64,000 nt of DNA from G039954875 sp039954875. Lineage in GTDB: Bacteria > Bacteroidota > Bacteroidia > Flavobacteriales > Blattabacteriaceae. Shown here piece after piece: positions 40,127 to 49,829 of the stretch; position 1 is the first letter of the stretch; each line of letters starts with the position of its first letter. The stretch spans positions 682,001-746,000 of the forward strand of contig CP157202.1 of NCBI GenBank assembly GCA_039954875.1, read 5' to 3'. The notes below the pieces were generated by a model, which made no database searches, was not told the origin of the DNA, and saw only the letters and a list, made by a program, of their open reading frames with translations. A program made the translations under genes and the position numbers.

Positions 40127-40980
40127 ATCATACGGTAGCCATCGTACTAGCAATCATAGATGGGCTCACTGAGTTTATACCTGTCTCCTCTACTGGCCAT
40201 ATGATCATCACCTCATCCATGATGGGTATCGCTCAAGATGATTTCACTAAATTATTTATTGTAGCCATTCAATTCGGATCCATCCTTTCGGTAGTCGCCC
40301 TGTATAGAAAGCGATTTATCCAAAGTAAGCGTTTTTATGGTAATCTTTTCTTGGGATTTATCCCTGCCGTGGTTTTCGGCCTATGGCTCAGTAAAAAGAT
40401 CGACATGCTTTTCGAAAGTCCAATCACCGTAGTCATCTCATTACTGGTCGGTGGCTTTGTTTTACTCAAAATAGACGACTGGACTAATAGACCATCTAAG
40501 AAAGGGACCCAAGTGACTTATTTCAAAGCCTTTGTTATTGGGTTATTTCAATGTATCTCAATGATACCTGGAGTTTCTAGGAGCGCAGCTACCATCATAG
40601 GTGGCATGGCGCAAAAGCTACATCGCAAAGCGGCAGTTGAGTTTTCTTTCTTTCTAGCCATACCCACAATATTTGCCGCCACAATAAAAAAATTATTTGA
40701 CCATTATACCAAAGGTTATTTTCAAAACATCAAAGCAACCCATCACCCATTTCGCCTCTATGATCTAATTACAACCGTCGATCGTAATACCTCTATCGAG
40801 GAAGTAGAATTGCTGTTGATTGGCAGTGTGATAGCCTTTTTTGTCGGCATTTTAGCGATACGATTTTTTGTCGACTATCTGAAAAAAAATAATTTTAAAT
40901 TATTTGGTTACTATCGGATCATACTTGGCTTGATATTACTGATCATACATTTTTTTATCAAACCTTTGAACACCTTTTGA
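40123..40980 (+). CDS. uppP: Undecaprenyl-diphosphatase
   Basis: 285-residue polytopic membrane enzyme that dephosphorylates undecaprenyl pyrophosphate, recycling the lipid carrier for wall synthesis. The motif GLTEFIPVSSTGH is at 14-26, with Glu17 and the usual first acidic residue present as Asp13 instead of Glu. The second motif MIPGVSRSAATI is near residue 147. Length is normal. The stop overlaps the truB start. Its survival fits the retained elongasome. Confidence 0.93.
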   Translation: MNHTVAIVLAIIDGLTEFIPVSSTGHMIITSSMMGIAQDDFTKLFIVAIQFGSILSVVALYRKRFIQSKRFYGNLFLGFIPAVVFGLWLSKKIDMLFESPITVVISLLVGGFVLLKIDDWTNRPSKKGTQVTYFKAFVIGLFQCISMIPGVSRSAATIIGGMAQKLHRKAAVEFSFFLAIPTIFAATIKKLFDHYTKGYFQNIKATHHPFRLYDLITTVDRNTSIEEVELLLIGSVIAFFVGILAIRFFVDYLKKNNFKLFGYYRIILGLILLIIHFFIKPLNTF

Positions 40981-41663
40981 TGCTGGAGATAAGTTTATCA
41001 GAATTTCAAGAAGGGAAAATACTTTTGGCCGATAAGCCTATGGGGTGGACTTCCTTTGATGTGGTTAACAAAATACGTTGGAGGATCAGGAATACTTTCG
41101 GAATAAAAAAAATCAAAGTGGGACATGCTGGCACACTGGATCCCTGCGCTACTGGATTACTGATCGTATGTACAGGCAAAATAACTCAACAGATCGACAT
41201 GATCCAAAGGCGAAAAAAAGTCTATACAGGCATTATCAAATTGGGCGCTATCACCCCTTCTTATGACATGGAGACATCCGAATCTGAAATATTTCCCACA
41301 TCCCACCTCACGCCTGAATACATCTACATGATATCTCAAAAGTTTATGGGTCAGATCGATCAGTATCCACCCCTATTTTCTGCCTTACAAAAAAAAGGTA
41401 AAAGGTTGTACGAATGGGCACGCAAAGGAATCCAAATAAAAGTATCACCGCGAAGAGTGGAGATTCAAAAATTTGAGATCATAGAAATTGATATACCTTA
41501 TGTAAAATTTCTCGTACGTTGCGGGAAGGGCACATACATACGCTCTCTGGTACATGATTTTGGCCAAGCACTTCAGAGCGGAGGGTACCTCAAGGCTTTG
41601 AGAAGGGAGCGAATAGGTGATTTTTCTGTAGAAGATGCCGACCTTACACTTTTAGAAAAGTGA
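40980..41663 (+). CDS. truB: tRNA pseudouridine-55 synthase
   Basis: 227 residues from ATG 40980, which overlaps the uppP stop; a TTG one codon earlier is less likely. LLADKPMGWTSFDVVNKIR opens the fold and GHAGTLDPCATGLLIVCTGKIT contains the catalytic Asp54 that isomerises U55 in the T-loop of tRNAs. The C-terminal VRCGKGTYIRSLVHDFGQ is present. It has the short form without a PUA domain, normal for the phylum. Intact. Confidence 0.93.
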   Translation: MLEISLSEFQEGKILLADKPMGWTSFDVVNKIRWRIRNTFGIKKIKVGHAGTLDPCATGLLIVCTGKITQQIDMIQRRKKVYTGIIKLGAITPSYDMETSESEIFPTSHLTPEYIYMISQKFMGQIDQYPPLFSALQKKGKRLYEWARKGIQIKVSPRRVEIQKFEIIEIDIPYVKFLVRCGKGTYIRSLVHDFGQALQSGGYLKALRRERIGDFSVEDADLTLLEK

Positions 41664-41666
41664 TCA

Positions 41667-42220
41667 TTCATCTCAAATATAGATCGATCAAACCCTAGGG
41701 TGTGTCTACTAGAATACACCTTTCAGCCCTATTGATTTCTTTGATAACAGAATTCGTCAAGGGGATGAGGATTTCTTCCAGTTTGAAATAGATTTTAATT
41801 AAACAAGTCTTGTGAAAATTAGTCATTGATGCTTTGGATGACACTACATATAAATATTTTATAGACACCCTCTACCCCAAAGCCAACCACTCTATCGTAA
41901 TAAACAAACACCGACTGCCACTGAGGGAAGGTAGATAAAACATCCGGGGTGCAAAATATTTACCTTTTATGGGGGAATTAAATTGAAGCAAAAGTCTGTT
42001 GTTCAACAAAACATGGCAAGAACATAAAAAAGGAACCAATATATTTACTGATCCCACAAATACTGAATTCAATTGAATACAAGCTCAAGACTCATCCATA
42101 TCGAGCTGAATGATCCATGATGTTTTGATACCATGGGCTCTACTGACTTTTACCCCTAAAAAAAATCTTGTTTCTAAATGGAAAACGAAACTTATTCATC
42201 AAGCTTCTGTCTCTCTCATC
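41667..42220 (-). pseudogene. rimM: 16S rRNA processing protein RimM wreck
   Basis: Downstream of rpsP on the same strand, where rimM normally lies, fragments follow the RimM fold: RAHGIKTSWIIQLDMDES near 42120 (family RxHGIKGE), then QLNSVFVGSVNILVPF, then LVDTP, GLIDLYL near 41680 and LEEILIPLTNSVIKEINRAE near 41760 (family EILIPxxxxxIKxID). The pieces lie in different frames with several stops. RimM helps mature the 30S head beside S19; its loss usually slows growth rather than kills. Open pieces such as 41872-42072 are leftovers. Confidence 0.75.
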
Positions 42221-42296
42221 TGCATTTTCTGTAAAAAGTTTCTACTGGTATAACTGAAACGTCTTCTATTGGAGTTTATGATGGCACATCTTCTTT

Positions 42297-42704
42297 TCAT
42301 ATTCTTGACGCTTGATCCTTTCCTCCTATATTTTTTTTACATAAAATTTCCCTTCTATCTTGATTTTTAGCTTGCTTTTCTCCAAGCCATGCTTGGAAAC
42401 GTCGCTCAGCTTCAGCTTCGTCAAAGGCGTCTTTTTTGACCCCATCTAAAAGATGTTTCTTCATCAAGATACCTTGATGCGAAAGGATAGATCTAGCCGT
42501 GTCAGTAGGTTGTGCCCCCTTTTGGAGCCAGGCTACAGCATTGTCTCGATCCAATACTACAGTGGGCGGATCAGTATGGGGATTGTAAGTCCCTAGCTTT
42601 TTAATAAATTTACCATCACGCGGCGCACGCACGTCGGCCACAATAATTGAATAAAAGGGTTTTCTTTTTCTACCTTGTCTTTGTAAACGGATCTTTATCG
42701 GCAT
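42297..42704 (-). CDS. rpsP: 30S ribosomal protein bS16
   Basis: 135 residues beginning MPIKIRLQRQGRKRKPFYSI, with VADVRAPRDGKFIKKLGTYNP and the DRDNAVAWLQKGAQPTDTARSIL core, all typical of bS16. Bacteroidota versions usually carry a long acidic C-terminal extension. Here the frame ends shortly after AWLGEKQAKNQ; an acid-rich continuation (TPIEDVSVIPVET) can be read in another frame past the stop, so the tail has been lost by frameshift. The conserved core is complete, so the protein should function. A TAnnTTTG element lies upstream. Confidence 0.92.
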   Translation of the reverse strand: MPIKIRLQRQGRKRKPFYSIIVADVRAPRDGKFIKKLGTYNPHTDPPTVVLDRDNAVAWLQKGAQPTDTARSILSHQGILMKKHLLDGVKKDAFDEAEAERRFQAWLGEKQAKNQDRREILCKKNIGGKDQASRI

Positions 42705-42756
42705 ATAGATACATTCTCTAGGGAACTCGTCCCAGGTTATTAAGCGACTAATTTAG

Positions 42757-42764
42757 CAAATCTA
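42757..42764 (-). promoter_or_regulatory. -7 element TAGATTTG for rpsP
   Basis: On the minus strand TAGATTTG matches TAnnTTTG, about 52 bases before the rpsP start. No clear -33 TTTG was found. Confidence 0.4.
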
Positions 42765-42827
42765 TCCCAATTAAATCGTTATACTAGTAAAGTTTTTTGA
42801 GGGGTAAGAAATTTATAACATGAAGAT

Positions 42828-43610
42828 ATGAATCAATCTAAAGGTATTGTATGGGTCACATTAGGTGCTATAAACTATTGTATACTCTCCGTTTTTGTTA
42901 AGTTGACTTATTAAAGAAAAAATCATGAGATAGGCGGAACTCACAGGTACACAGGCGATCCTAGGTATGATATTTTTAGTACTTCTGCTAATGGTATCAA
43001 GGTTAAGGGGTATCGACTACCCAAGCTTTTGCTTAGACAAGGACTTGCTTTTTTTTGGGAAGGAGGGGGGGTACCTGCTTCTTTGACAGGTATTTTTTAT
43101 TACTCGAGTATGCAGTACGTACTAGCCTTTAGCTGTTGTCTTACTTTTTTCAATTCACCTGGATCGATATGCTTGTTAATATGGTCAAAAGCAAAGGGAT
43201 ACCCCCTCTATAGAATAGGCAGTTTCATTGATCTTAATATTTTCAAGTGGAATAATCTAAGAAGATCTATCCGCTTTATAAAAGTTGGTTGATGATAATG
43301 GGATCAGCTGTGACAGTATTATTTTGTTTCCACCGGTCTATCTTGTTGATGGGATTCTTTCAGGTGGTTTGTGGAAATAGGATTTACCTTTAGTGTTTTT
43401 TTTGCATGTCACCCCCTTTGTTATATGCAAAAGAAATGCCGCGGATTAACTTCGAATTAGGTTCTATTCTGGGAGCAATAAAATTACCTACAGCAATGAT
43501 CATGGCTTATTTTATGTTACAATAAATAAGTATCTCTTTTCCAGTGGATAGGGAGGGGGTATGTCTGATATTGATTAGTATTGGTATCCCTCATACTTTT
43601 AGGAGAAAGT
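42828..43610 (+). pseudogene. EamA/DMT-family transporter wreck
   Basis: From ATG 42828 the plus strand reads GIVWVTLGAINYCILSVFVKL, the first membrane segment of a drug/metabolite transporter. Later come the pieces TGIFYYSSMQYV near 43090, YPLYRIGSFIDL near 43200, STGLSC near 43330, and MIMAYFML near 43500. These match EamA-family blocks (GIFYYSSMQYVPAS, PTAMIMAYFMLxExxS) but lie in several frames with stops and a seven-G run at 43065-43071. Ten membrane segments would be expected; none of the frame runs is long enough to function. Confidence 0.7.
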
Positions 43611-43779
43611 ACCCTACCCGACAAAATAATTCTTGATCGATCGGGGTCGAAATCTATAATTTTTAAGAATAACTCATTTTTCCAATGCTTTTAAATTGTT
43701 ACTACTGGAACTTTTTATCTATCTCCAGGTGAGATACTTCTTTAATAATAAGACGTTTCATCATGGACTGTCGAACACA

Positions 43780-46700
43780 TTACTCATGTTTTTTTTTTTT
43801 AGAATTCGTTTTCGTACGAAAACGTGTTGACTTATTGAGAAATTTACTAGCCTGATCAAAAAATTGTTGATAAGCATAACGCGCATATTCTTGCCCCTTA
43901 GCCACCTGCCCAATATTAGTATATCCAGCTGAGATTTCATTGATGCAATAGATATATTTATACCTGGCATATTCTATCTCCCGACGTACATAGGTTTGGT
44001 ATTTTTTCGGTAGGCTTTGATAATAATTAATTTCTTCCAAAGCATTCTTAGCATAAATACCAGCGATCTTCAAAGCTTTATCCTCCTTACCGATTTCGAT
44101 ATAACTTCTAGCAATTCTAGCCAAGGGTAAATTGTCTTGATAAAGCTCTTTTGGGATCTCTCTCATTAGCAAATCCATAAGTTCTTCAGCCTTTTGATAC
44201 TTCCCTTGTGCAATCAGTCCTTCGGCGCCTCTACTCACTATCATGCGATAAGTGATCGTATTTTTTCTACTGTTGGCATCGAAGTAACCTTTGGGAGTTT
44301 TATAATTACCCCAATGAAACCCTTTTATCGTCTGATAAAGCTGATCGGCGTCGATACGTCCCAATTCTCCATTAGTACTCCGCGGGGTACGGATAGGCAC
44401 CAATTTATAGTGAAAACCCGTATATTGTAAATAATCGTTTAAATACAATACATTAGCCCGATTATAGATTCCACCACTGCTGAAGTAGATCGGCCTATCC
44501 CACTTATAATTGGCCAACATATCGAGCATCATTAGGTCGTTTTTATTTAAATAATGATTCTGACCGTCTTCGATAGGGATTTCCAAGAGAATATAAGGTA
44601 GGATCTTATCGGCATCTTTCGGGGCTACAATCTTATTCTTGAGTACAGCCTTTTTATCTACGAATAAGATGAATTTGTTGGTAGGAAGAAAATCCAATTT
44701 CTTTTGATCTCCAAGATATTCTTGATTAATTGCTGTTTTTTTTTCATCATCCCTGATAAGCCACGCTATAGCTTCTTGTAAGGTAATCGACTTGTCGTTA
44801 GGGAGGATCAAAATAGCATCTCGACTGCCTTGCCTATATTGCTCATGTTGCAAACTCATGGGGATTGCCGGAGCATTATTGATTTTGCGTTGGGCCTGAT
44901 CGATGCTCCAAGATGTACTTAGAAGCGTATAATTCAGCACCCGAATATCATCTCTATAATTTTCAGTCTCTTGCAATGCCCATAATGGATAGGTGTCATT
45001 GTCCCCATAGACGAAAAGGATTGCTTTAGGATCACAACTATCCAAATAATTTCGAGCAAGATCTCTAGCCGCTATGACATGTGATCGATCATGATCATCC
45101 CAATTCTGATACCCCATAAGCAAAGGCACACCCAACAATAAGCCGGATAAGCCTATAGCTAAACTAAGATTTTTCGGTTGTTTAAACAGGTGAAAAAGTG
45201 CCGATACACCCAACCCAATCCAAATACCATAAGCATAAAACGCACTCACTACAGCATAGTCCCTTTCACGTGGCTCAAAGGGTTTCATGTTGGTATAAAT
45301 ATTGATACCAATACCTGTCAGGCAGAAGACCGCCAAGAGTGCATAGAAATCACCAAACCTCTTTCTAGCTTGATAGAAGAGTCCAACAAAACCCAATACC
45401 AGAGGTAAAAAGTAATAAGTATTGTTGGCCTTATTATTTTTGAGATATTGGGGGAACATGGTTTGCGGCCCAATCCTAGCCTCATCAACCAAAGGGATAC
45501 CACTCTGCCAATTTCCTTCAGTCACTTGATAATTACCTTCAAGATCATTTTGTCGGCCTACATAATTCCACAACAGATATCGCAGAAACATATATCCTAT
45601 TTGATAGTCTAAAAAAAAATATAGATTTTGTACAAAATCAGGTTTCTTATAACGTAATAGCTTCCTTCCCGTTGTGGGATCATCTTCCGTATAAGTTTCA
45701 GGTTTTCCTGCAATAGACTGATAATTCGCTATATATTCTTCACCATTGTGATACATCCGGGGGAAGAAACTCATATGATCCGGATTGTATTTATAGGAGA
45801 CTACCTGATCGATCTCAATATATTTACCCGACTTCTTATCTCTTTCATAAACAGGCCCTTCGTAATTATAACCTATAATGCCTCCTTTATCCAGATAAGC
45901 CGTGTACATCGGTCCGTATAATATAGGCCAATCACCGTATTGACTACGCCGAGTATAATAATCCAACATAGAAATGGCATTATCTGGATCATTCAAATTA
46001 ATAGGAGTATTAGCATTGGCACGTAATGGGAGCACCAACCACGAGGAAAAACCGATCAAACTGTAAAGAATGCATAAAGTAACCGTATTCAATAGTGGGT
46101 AATTTTTCTTATGGGTAAAACGGATCAAAAAGAAGAAAAATGTGATAAGCGATAAAAAAGCAATCGCTGTTCCAGAATGTAAAGGCAATCCTATCCTATT
46201 GATAAAAAAGATCTCACAATAACCAAAGAAATACATAATAAAGGGGAAAAGCCCCTTAAAATAAAATACAAATAGAAGTAAGATGATTAAATGAGCAATA
46301 ACAAAACTCCTGAGAGTTATTTTGTACTTTTTATAATAATATATCAAGCCCAAAGTAGGGATGATCAACAATACCATCAAGTGCACACCTAAAGACAGAC
46401 CAAGGAAGAAGGCGATCAATATCAACCATCGATTGGATTTAGGATGCGTTATATCATTTTCCCATTTACAGATGAGCCAGATGATGAATGTCGTAAATAA
46501 AGAGGCCATAGCATACACTTCACCCTCAACAGCAGAAAACCAAAACGTATCGCTAAACATAAAACAAAACGCACCGATGGATCCACTGCTGAAAACAATG
46601 ACACTTTGTTCCCGAGAAACTGTAAGGATCTCTCTTTGCGAATTGACCTTTAAAGCGAGCTTCCAGGCCAAATGAGTGATGGTCCAAAACATGAAAAGAA

Positions 46701-46992
46701 CGGCTAGCGCACTACACAAAGCAGACTCGATATTGATAATCAATGCATATTTAGTAGGGTCTCCTAAAGCAAAAAGTGCCATCACCGCGCCCAAGAGTTG
46801 AAAAGTGGCTGCCCCTGGAGCATGTCCAATCTCTAATTTTACTGAAGAGGCAATGTATTCTCCACAATCCCAAAAACTCAACGTAGGCTCTACTGTAGAA
46901 ACAAAAATATAGCCCGCGATGAAAAATATGATCCACCCCAAGATATTATTCCATTTTCTGACGCCCAAACTCATGCAGGATATTTTTAGCAT
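43780..46992 (-). CDS. Large membrane protein, DUF2723 (GT117-type glycosyltransferase)
   Basis: 1070 residues. The N-terminal third is DUF2723, with STVEPTLSFWDCGEYIASSVKLEIGHAPGA near 30-60, whose Asp-Cys-Gly-Glu segment resembles the catalytic acidic motif of GT-C enzymes. Around ten or more membrane helices follow to about residue 620. The long C-terminal soluble part contains helical repeat-like sequence (from about 950). DUF2723 proteins are thought to be protein O-glycosyltransferases (mannosyltransferase-like) of the periplasm in Bacteroidota. The start may be ATG 46992 or 46974. A complete promoter lies upstream. Intact although surrounding exported-protein genes are dead. Confidence 0.85.
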   Translation of the reverse strand: MLKISCMSLGVRKWNNILGWIIFFIAGYIFVSTVEPTLSFWDCGEYIASSVKLEIGHAPGAATFQLLGAVMALFALGDPTKYALIINIESALCSALAVLFMFWTITHLAWKLALKVNSQREILTVSREQSVIVFSSGSIGAFCFMFSDTFWFSAVEGEVYAMASLFTTFIIWLICKWENDITHPKSNRWLILIAFFLGLSLGVHLMVLLIIPTLGLIYYYKKYKITLRSFVIAHLIILLLFVFYFKGLFPFIMYFFGYCEIFFINRIGLPLHSGTAIAFLSLITFFFFLIRFTHKKNYPLLNTVTLCILYSLIGFSSWLVLPLRANANTPINLNDPDNAISMLDYYTRRSQYGDWPILYGPMYTAYLDKGGIIGYNYEGPVYERDKKSGKYIEIDQVVSYKYNPDHMSFFPRMYHNGEEYIANYQSIAGKPETYTEDDPTTGRKLLRYKKPDFVQNLYFFLDYQIGYMFLRYLLWNYVGRQNDLEGNYQVTEGNWQSGIPLVDEARIGPQTMFPQYLKNNKANNTYYFLPLVLGFVGLFYQARKRFGDFYALLAVFCLTGIGINIYTNMKPFEPRERDYAVVSAFYAYGIWIGLGVSALFHLFKQPKNLSLAIGLSGLLLGVPLLMGYQNWDDHDRSHVIAARDLARNYLDSCDPKAILFVYGDNDTYPLWALQETENYRDDIRVLNYTLLSTSWSIDQAQRKINNAPAIPMSLQHEQYRQGSRDAILILPNDKSITLQEAIAWLIRDDEKKTAINQEYLGDQKKLDFLPTNKFILFVDKKAVLKNKIVAPKDADKILPYILLEIPIEDGQNHYLNKNDLMMLDMLANYKWDRPIYFSSGGIYNRANVLYLNDYLQYTGFHYKLVPIRTPRSTNGELGRIDADQLYQTIKGFHWGNYKTPKGYFDANSRKNTITYRMIVSRGAEGLIAQGKYQKAEELMDLLMREIPKELYQDNLPLARIARSYIEIGKEDKALKIAGIYAKNALEEINYYQSLPKKYQTYVRREIEYARYKYIYCINEISAGYTNIGQVAKGQEYARYAYQQFFDQASKFLNKSTRFRTKTNSKKKKHE

Positions 46993-47006
46993 TCATTAAA
47001 TGGCCC

Positions 47007-47036
47007 CAAATTTAGAATAATATTCCTTTCAACAAA
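47007..47036 (-). promoter_or_regulatory. Promoter of the DUF2723 gene
   Basis: On the minus strand TTTG, an 18-base spacer and TAAATTTG match the Bacteroidota promoter, ending 14 bases before ATG 46992. A transcription start near 47000 is expected. Confidence 0.6.
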
Positions 47037-47086
47037 TCATAATCCAGCAAAGCGATCTAAATAGCCAAGTAAAAAGGAAAAAGTAA

Positions 47087-47094
47087 TACATTTG
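47087..47094 (+). promoter_or_regulatory. -7 element TACATTTG for tRNA-Gln
   Basis: TACATTTG matches TAnnTTTG, 16 bases before the mature tRNA-Gln 5' end. No good -33 TTTG was seen. Confidence 0.45.
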
Positions 47095-47110
47095 CTAACT
47101 CTTAATAAAC

Positions 47111-47181
47111 AGACCCGTGGTGTAATGGTAGCACAGCAGATTTTGGTTCTGTTAGTCGGGGTTCGAATCCCTGCGGGTCTA
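47111..47181 (+). tRNA. tRNA-Gln (anticodon TTG)
   Basis: 71-base tRNA with acceptor stem AGACCCG/CGGGTCT, D-arm GTGTAATGGTAGCAC, anticodon TTG in GATTTTGGTTC and T-arm GGGGTTCGAATCCC. CCA is not encoded. It lies alone between the DUF2723 gene and ccoI, which is convergent. Confidence 0.96.
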
Positions 47182-47398
47182 CTCCATTAAACCAAAGGAT
47201 ATTAAAATCAATCTTTTAGGCCTTAACAGCTTCATATTTTCTCAATCAAGACTGACTTTTTTTCATATCTTTTTTTTATTTTGACACAAAGGAAGGTGGC
47301 TTAAATCCTCTAAAGAAGGAAAACCGTCTAAACCAAAACCGTAGCCATAACAAAAGACCGACTGTAAAAATATATCGTCTTAAAAAGCCCGTTTAAAC

Positions 47399-49777
47399 TC
47401 AAACCATACGCTGTCTATAAGCGCCCACCCAAGTCGAGAACATAGCAAAGGCTACTACAGAAATTGAGCTTAACGGCATCAATACGGCTGCTACGACCGG
47501 CTTAAGACGTCCACTCACCGCAAAAGCTAAACCTATCACATTGTACAACAAACTGATAATAAAACTCACCTGAATGCATTTAACACTAATTTGGGATAAT
47601 CTCAAAAAATGCGGGATCCTATCAAAAGATTTAGCATCCATCAAAACATCACAATGCGGTGAGAAACTATTTATATTCTCAGATATGACCACCCCCACAT
47701 CACTTTGTTTGAGTGCCCCAGCATCATTCAAACCATCACCAAACATCATAACCCTTTCGCCCTGGATTTGCAAGTTTTTGATGTAATAAAGCTTACCCTT
47801 AGGATTTTGGTTAAAAAACAATTGGCTATCGGTCGGTAAGATCAGTTGTAAATGTGTCTTTTCCGAGTCGTTATCCCCCGAAAGGATAGAGAGTTTATAC
47901 CCAGCCAGAGCTTGGAAAAGTTTTTTTAAGCCTTTACGATAGCGATTGCGGAAGAGGAAATAACCTGGTACATACCCTCTCAATGAGACGAATACCTTAC
48001 TCTGTTGCTCATGGGTATCGCCTAATCCTTTCACGTAATCGGCCGAACCAGCCTTGATCCATATCTTCCCAATCAAGGCTTCCAGTCCCTTTCCAGGAAT
48101 CTCTCTAAAATAGCTTATCGGATCGTGACGGCCCGTATTCAGCTGTTTATAAAGCATCCGGCTCAAAGGATGATTAGAATGCTTCAACAGTGAAGCAATA
48201 TTTTGCTGTTGTATATCTGTGAGTGGATCACCAACGAAAGTGATCTCAACCCCTTCAGATTCTGTAATGGTCCCGGTTTTGTCAAAGACCAAAGATTGCA
48301 CCTTGGCTGTACGCTCAATAGTATGGATATCCCTGACAAAACACCCTTTTCGGGCCAAAATGCGCATCACATTACCAAGGGTGAAGGGAGTAGATAGTGC
48401 CAATGCACAGGGACAAGCTACGATCAATACGGCACAAACCGTTTGAAGCGCCTTGGACGGGTCAATAAAACACCAAAACAATCCGGTGATCAGGGCCAAT
48501 ACCAGCACTACCAAGGTGAAGTAATGGCTCCAACGATTGACCATAGTATCCATCGAAGAACCCTTCTTACGAAAAGCATCATGAGTCCACAACTGAGTCA
48601 AATAACTTTGGTCGACTTCTTTGATAACCTCCAGTTCAATAGCTTCACCTTTTTGTTTACCACCAGCGTAGATACGATCTCCAGATTTTTTAGGGATAAG
48701 CCTAGACTCTCCCGTGATAAAACTGTTGTCGATCATCGCTACACCTCGAATCAATACCGCATCAACTGGGATGATCTCCTCATTATGCATGAGAATACGG
48801 TCACCTTTTTTCAAATGAGCAAGGAGTATATTTTCTTCATCTCTCCCTCGGATGCGAGTGATGGCGATCGGATAAAAAGATTTATAATCTCGATCAAAGG
48901 ACAAAGCTCGATAAGTTCTCATCTGAAAATATCGGCCGGTGAGTAGGAAAAACACCAGGCCAGTCAAACTGTCAAAATAACCCGGACCTAACTCAAAGAT
49001 CACTTCGTAAGCACTTCGTAAGAAAAGTACTAAGATACCCAAAGAGATTGACACGTCGATGTTGATAAAACCATGCTTTAAGCCCGCATAAGCGGACCTG
49101 AAGTAACCCGTAGCGGGAAACAACATCACAGGCAGAGAAAGGATCAACATCAACCACCGAAAGAAATTTTGATGATCTAACAACCAAACATCGCCTTCGG
49201 CACCGATGTATTCGGGGAAAGCCAAAAGCATGATATTCCCAAAACAGAAAAAAGATACGGCCAATTTGTAGATTACCTCACGGTCATAACTTTCTTTCTC
49301 CTTATCTAAAGATTGAAGATTGATCACAGGCTGATAACCGAGCTGTGTGAGGAACTGGGCTAACTTTCTTAGGCTACATTGGGCATGCTTGAAACCAACT
49401 TGTAAGGTCTTTCGGGTAAAATCTACCGTAGATTGAACAATATGCGGATTGATTCTGGATAAGCTTTCTAAAAGCCATATGCAAGAGCTACAATGCATCG
49501 AAGGAATGAAAAAACGAATCAAGGTAAGATTTTCGTCATCAAAATCGATGAGTTTCTCTCTGATCTCCGGATGATCAAGGCAATCGAATCGATTTCCATA
49601 TTTTGTATTGGGGGAAATACCTGGATTGGGATTGAGCTTATAAAATTTATCCAGCCCATGCATGTGTAGAATTTCATATACTATCCGGCAACCCTGGCAG
49701 CAAAAGGTTTTATTATTAAAGAAAACTTCCTCAGCCAGATCATTTTGCCCACAATGAAAACATTTTGAATGGTCCAT
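47399..49777 (-). CDS. ccoI: CcoI/FixI-type copper-transporting P1B ATPase
   Basis: 792-residue heavy-metal P-type ATPase. The N-terminus has a Cys cluster (Cys6, Cys9, Cys26, Cys27, Cys30; CxxC...CCxxC) typical of CcoI proteins, then an HMA domain with MHCSSC at 94-99. The core has TGES at 355-358, the metal-selective CPC at 455-457, the phosphorylated Asp499 in DKTGT and GDGLNDAGAL near the C-terminus. In Bacteroidota this ATPase loads copper for cbb3-type cytochrome oxidase. The expected small partner ccoS should start at its stop; the 217 bases there have only short scrambled frames. A dead Crp/Fnr gene is divergent upstream. Intact. Confidence 0.9.
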   Translation of the reverse strand: MDHSKCFHCGQNDLAEEVFFNNKTFCCQGCRIVYEILHMHGLDKFYKLNPNPGISPNTKYGNRFDCLDHPEIREKLIDFDDENLTLIRFFIPSMHCSSCIWLLESLSRINPHIVQSTVDFTRKTLQVGFKHAQCSLRKLAQFLTQLGYQPVINLQSLDKEKESYDREVIYKLAVSFFCFGNIMLLAFPEYIGAEGDVWLLDHQNFFRWLMLILSLPVMLFPATGYFRSAYAGLKHGFINIDVSISLGILVLFLRSAYEVIFELGPGYFDSLTGLVFFLLTGRYFQMRTYRALSFDRDYKSFYPIAITRIRGRDEENILLAHLKKGDRILMHNEEIIPVDAVLIRGVAMIDNSFITGESRLIPKKSGDRIYAGGKQKGEAIELEVIKEVDQSYLTQLWTHDAFRKKGSSMDTMVNRWSHYFTLVVLVLALITGLFWCFIDPSKALQTVCAVLIVACPCALALSTPFTLGNVMRILARKGCFVRDIHTIERTAKVQSLVFDKTGTITESEGVEITFVGDPLTDIQQQNIASLLKHSNHPLSRMLYKQLNTGRHDPISYFREIPGKGLEALIGKIWIKAGSADYVKGLGDTHEQQSKVFVSLRGYVPGYFLFRNRYRKGLKKLFQALAGYKLSILSGDNDSEKTHLQLILPTDSQLFFNQNPKGKLYYIKNLQIQGERVMMFGDGLNDAGALKQSDVGVVISENINSFSPHCDVLMDAKSFDRIPHFLRLSQISVKCIQVSFIISLLYNVIGLAFAVSGRLKPVVAAVLMPLSSISVVAFAMFSTWVGAYRQRMV

Positions 49778-49829
49778 GTTTTCTTATTCTTCTACGAAGT
49801 TTCATTTTTTCCTACCCATCTCCAACCCA

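Noticed and set aside
47182..47398. A ccoS gene after ccoI
   Set aside because: Only short fragments such as FPSLEDLSHLP can be read; they are too weak to call even as a remnant.
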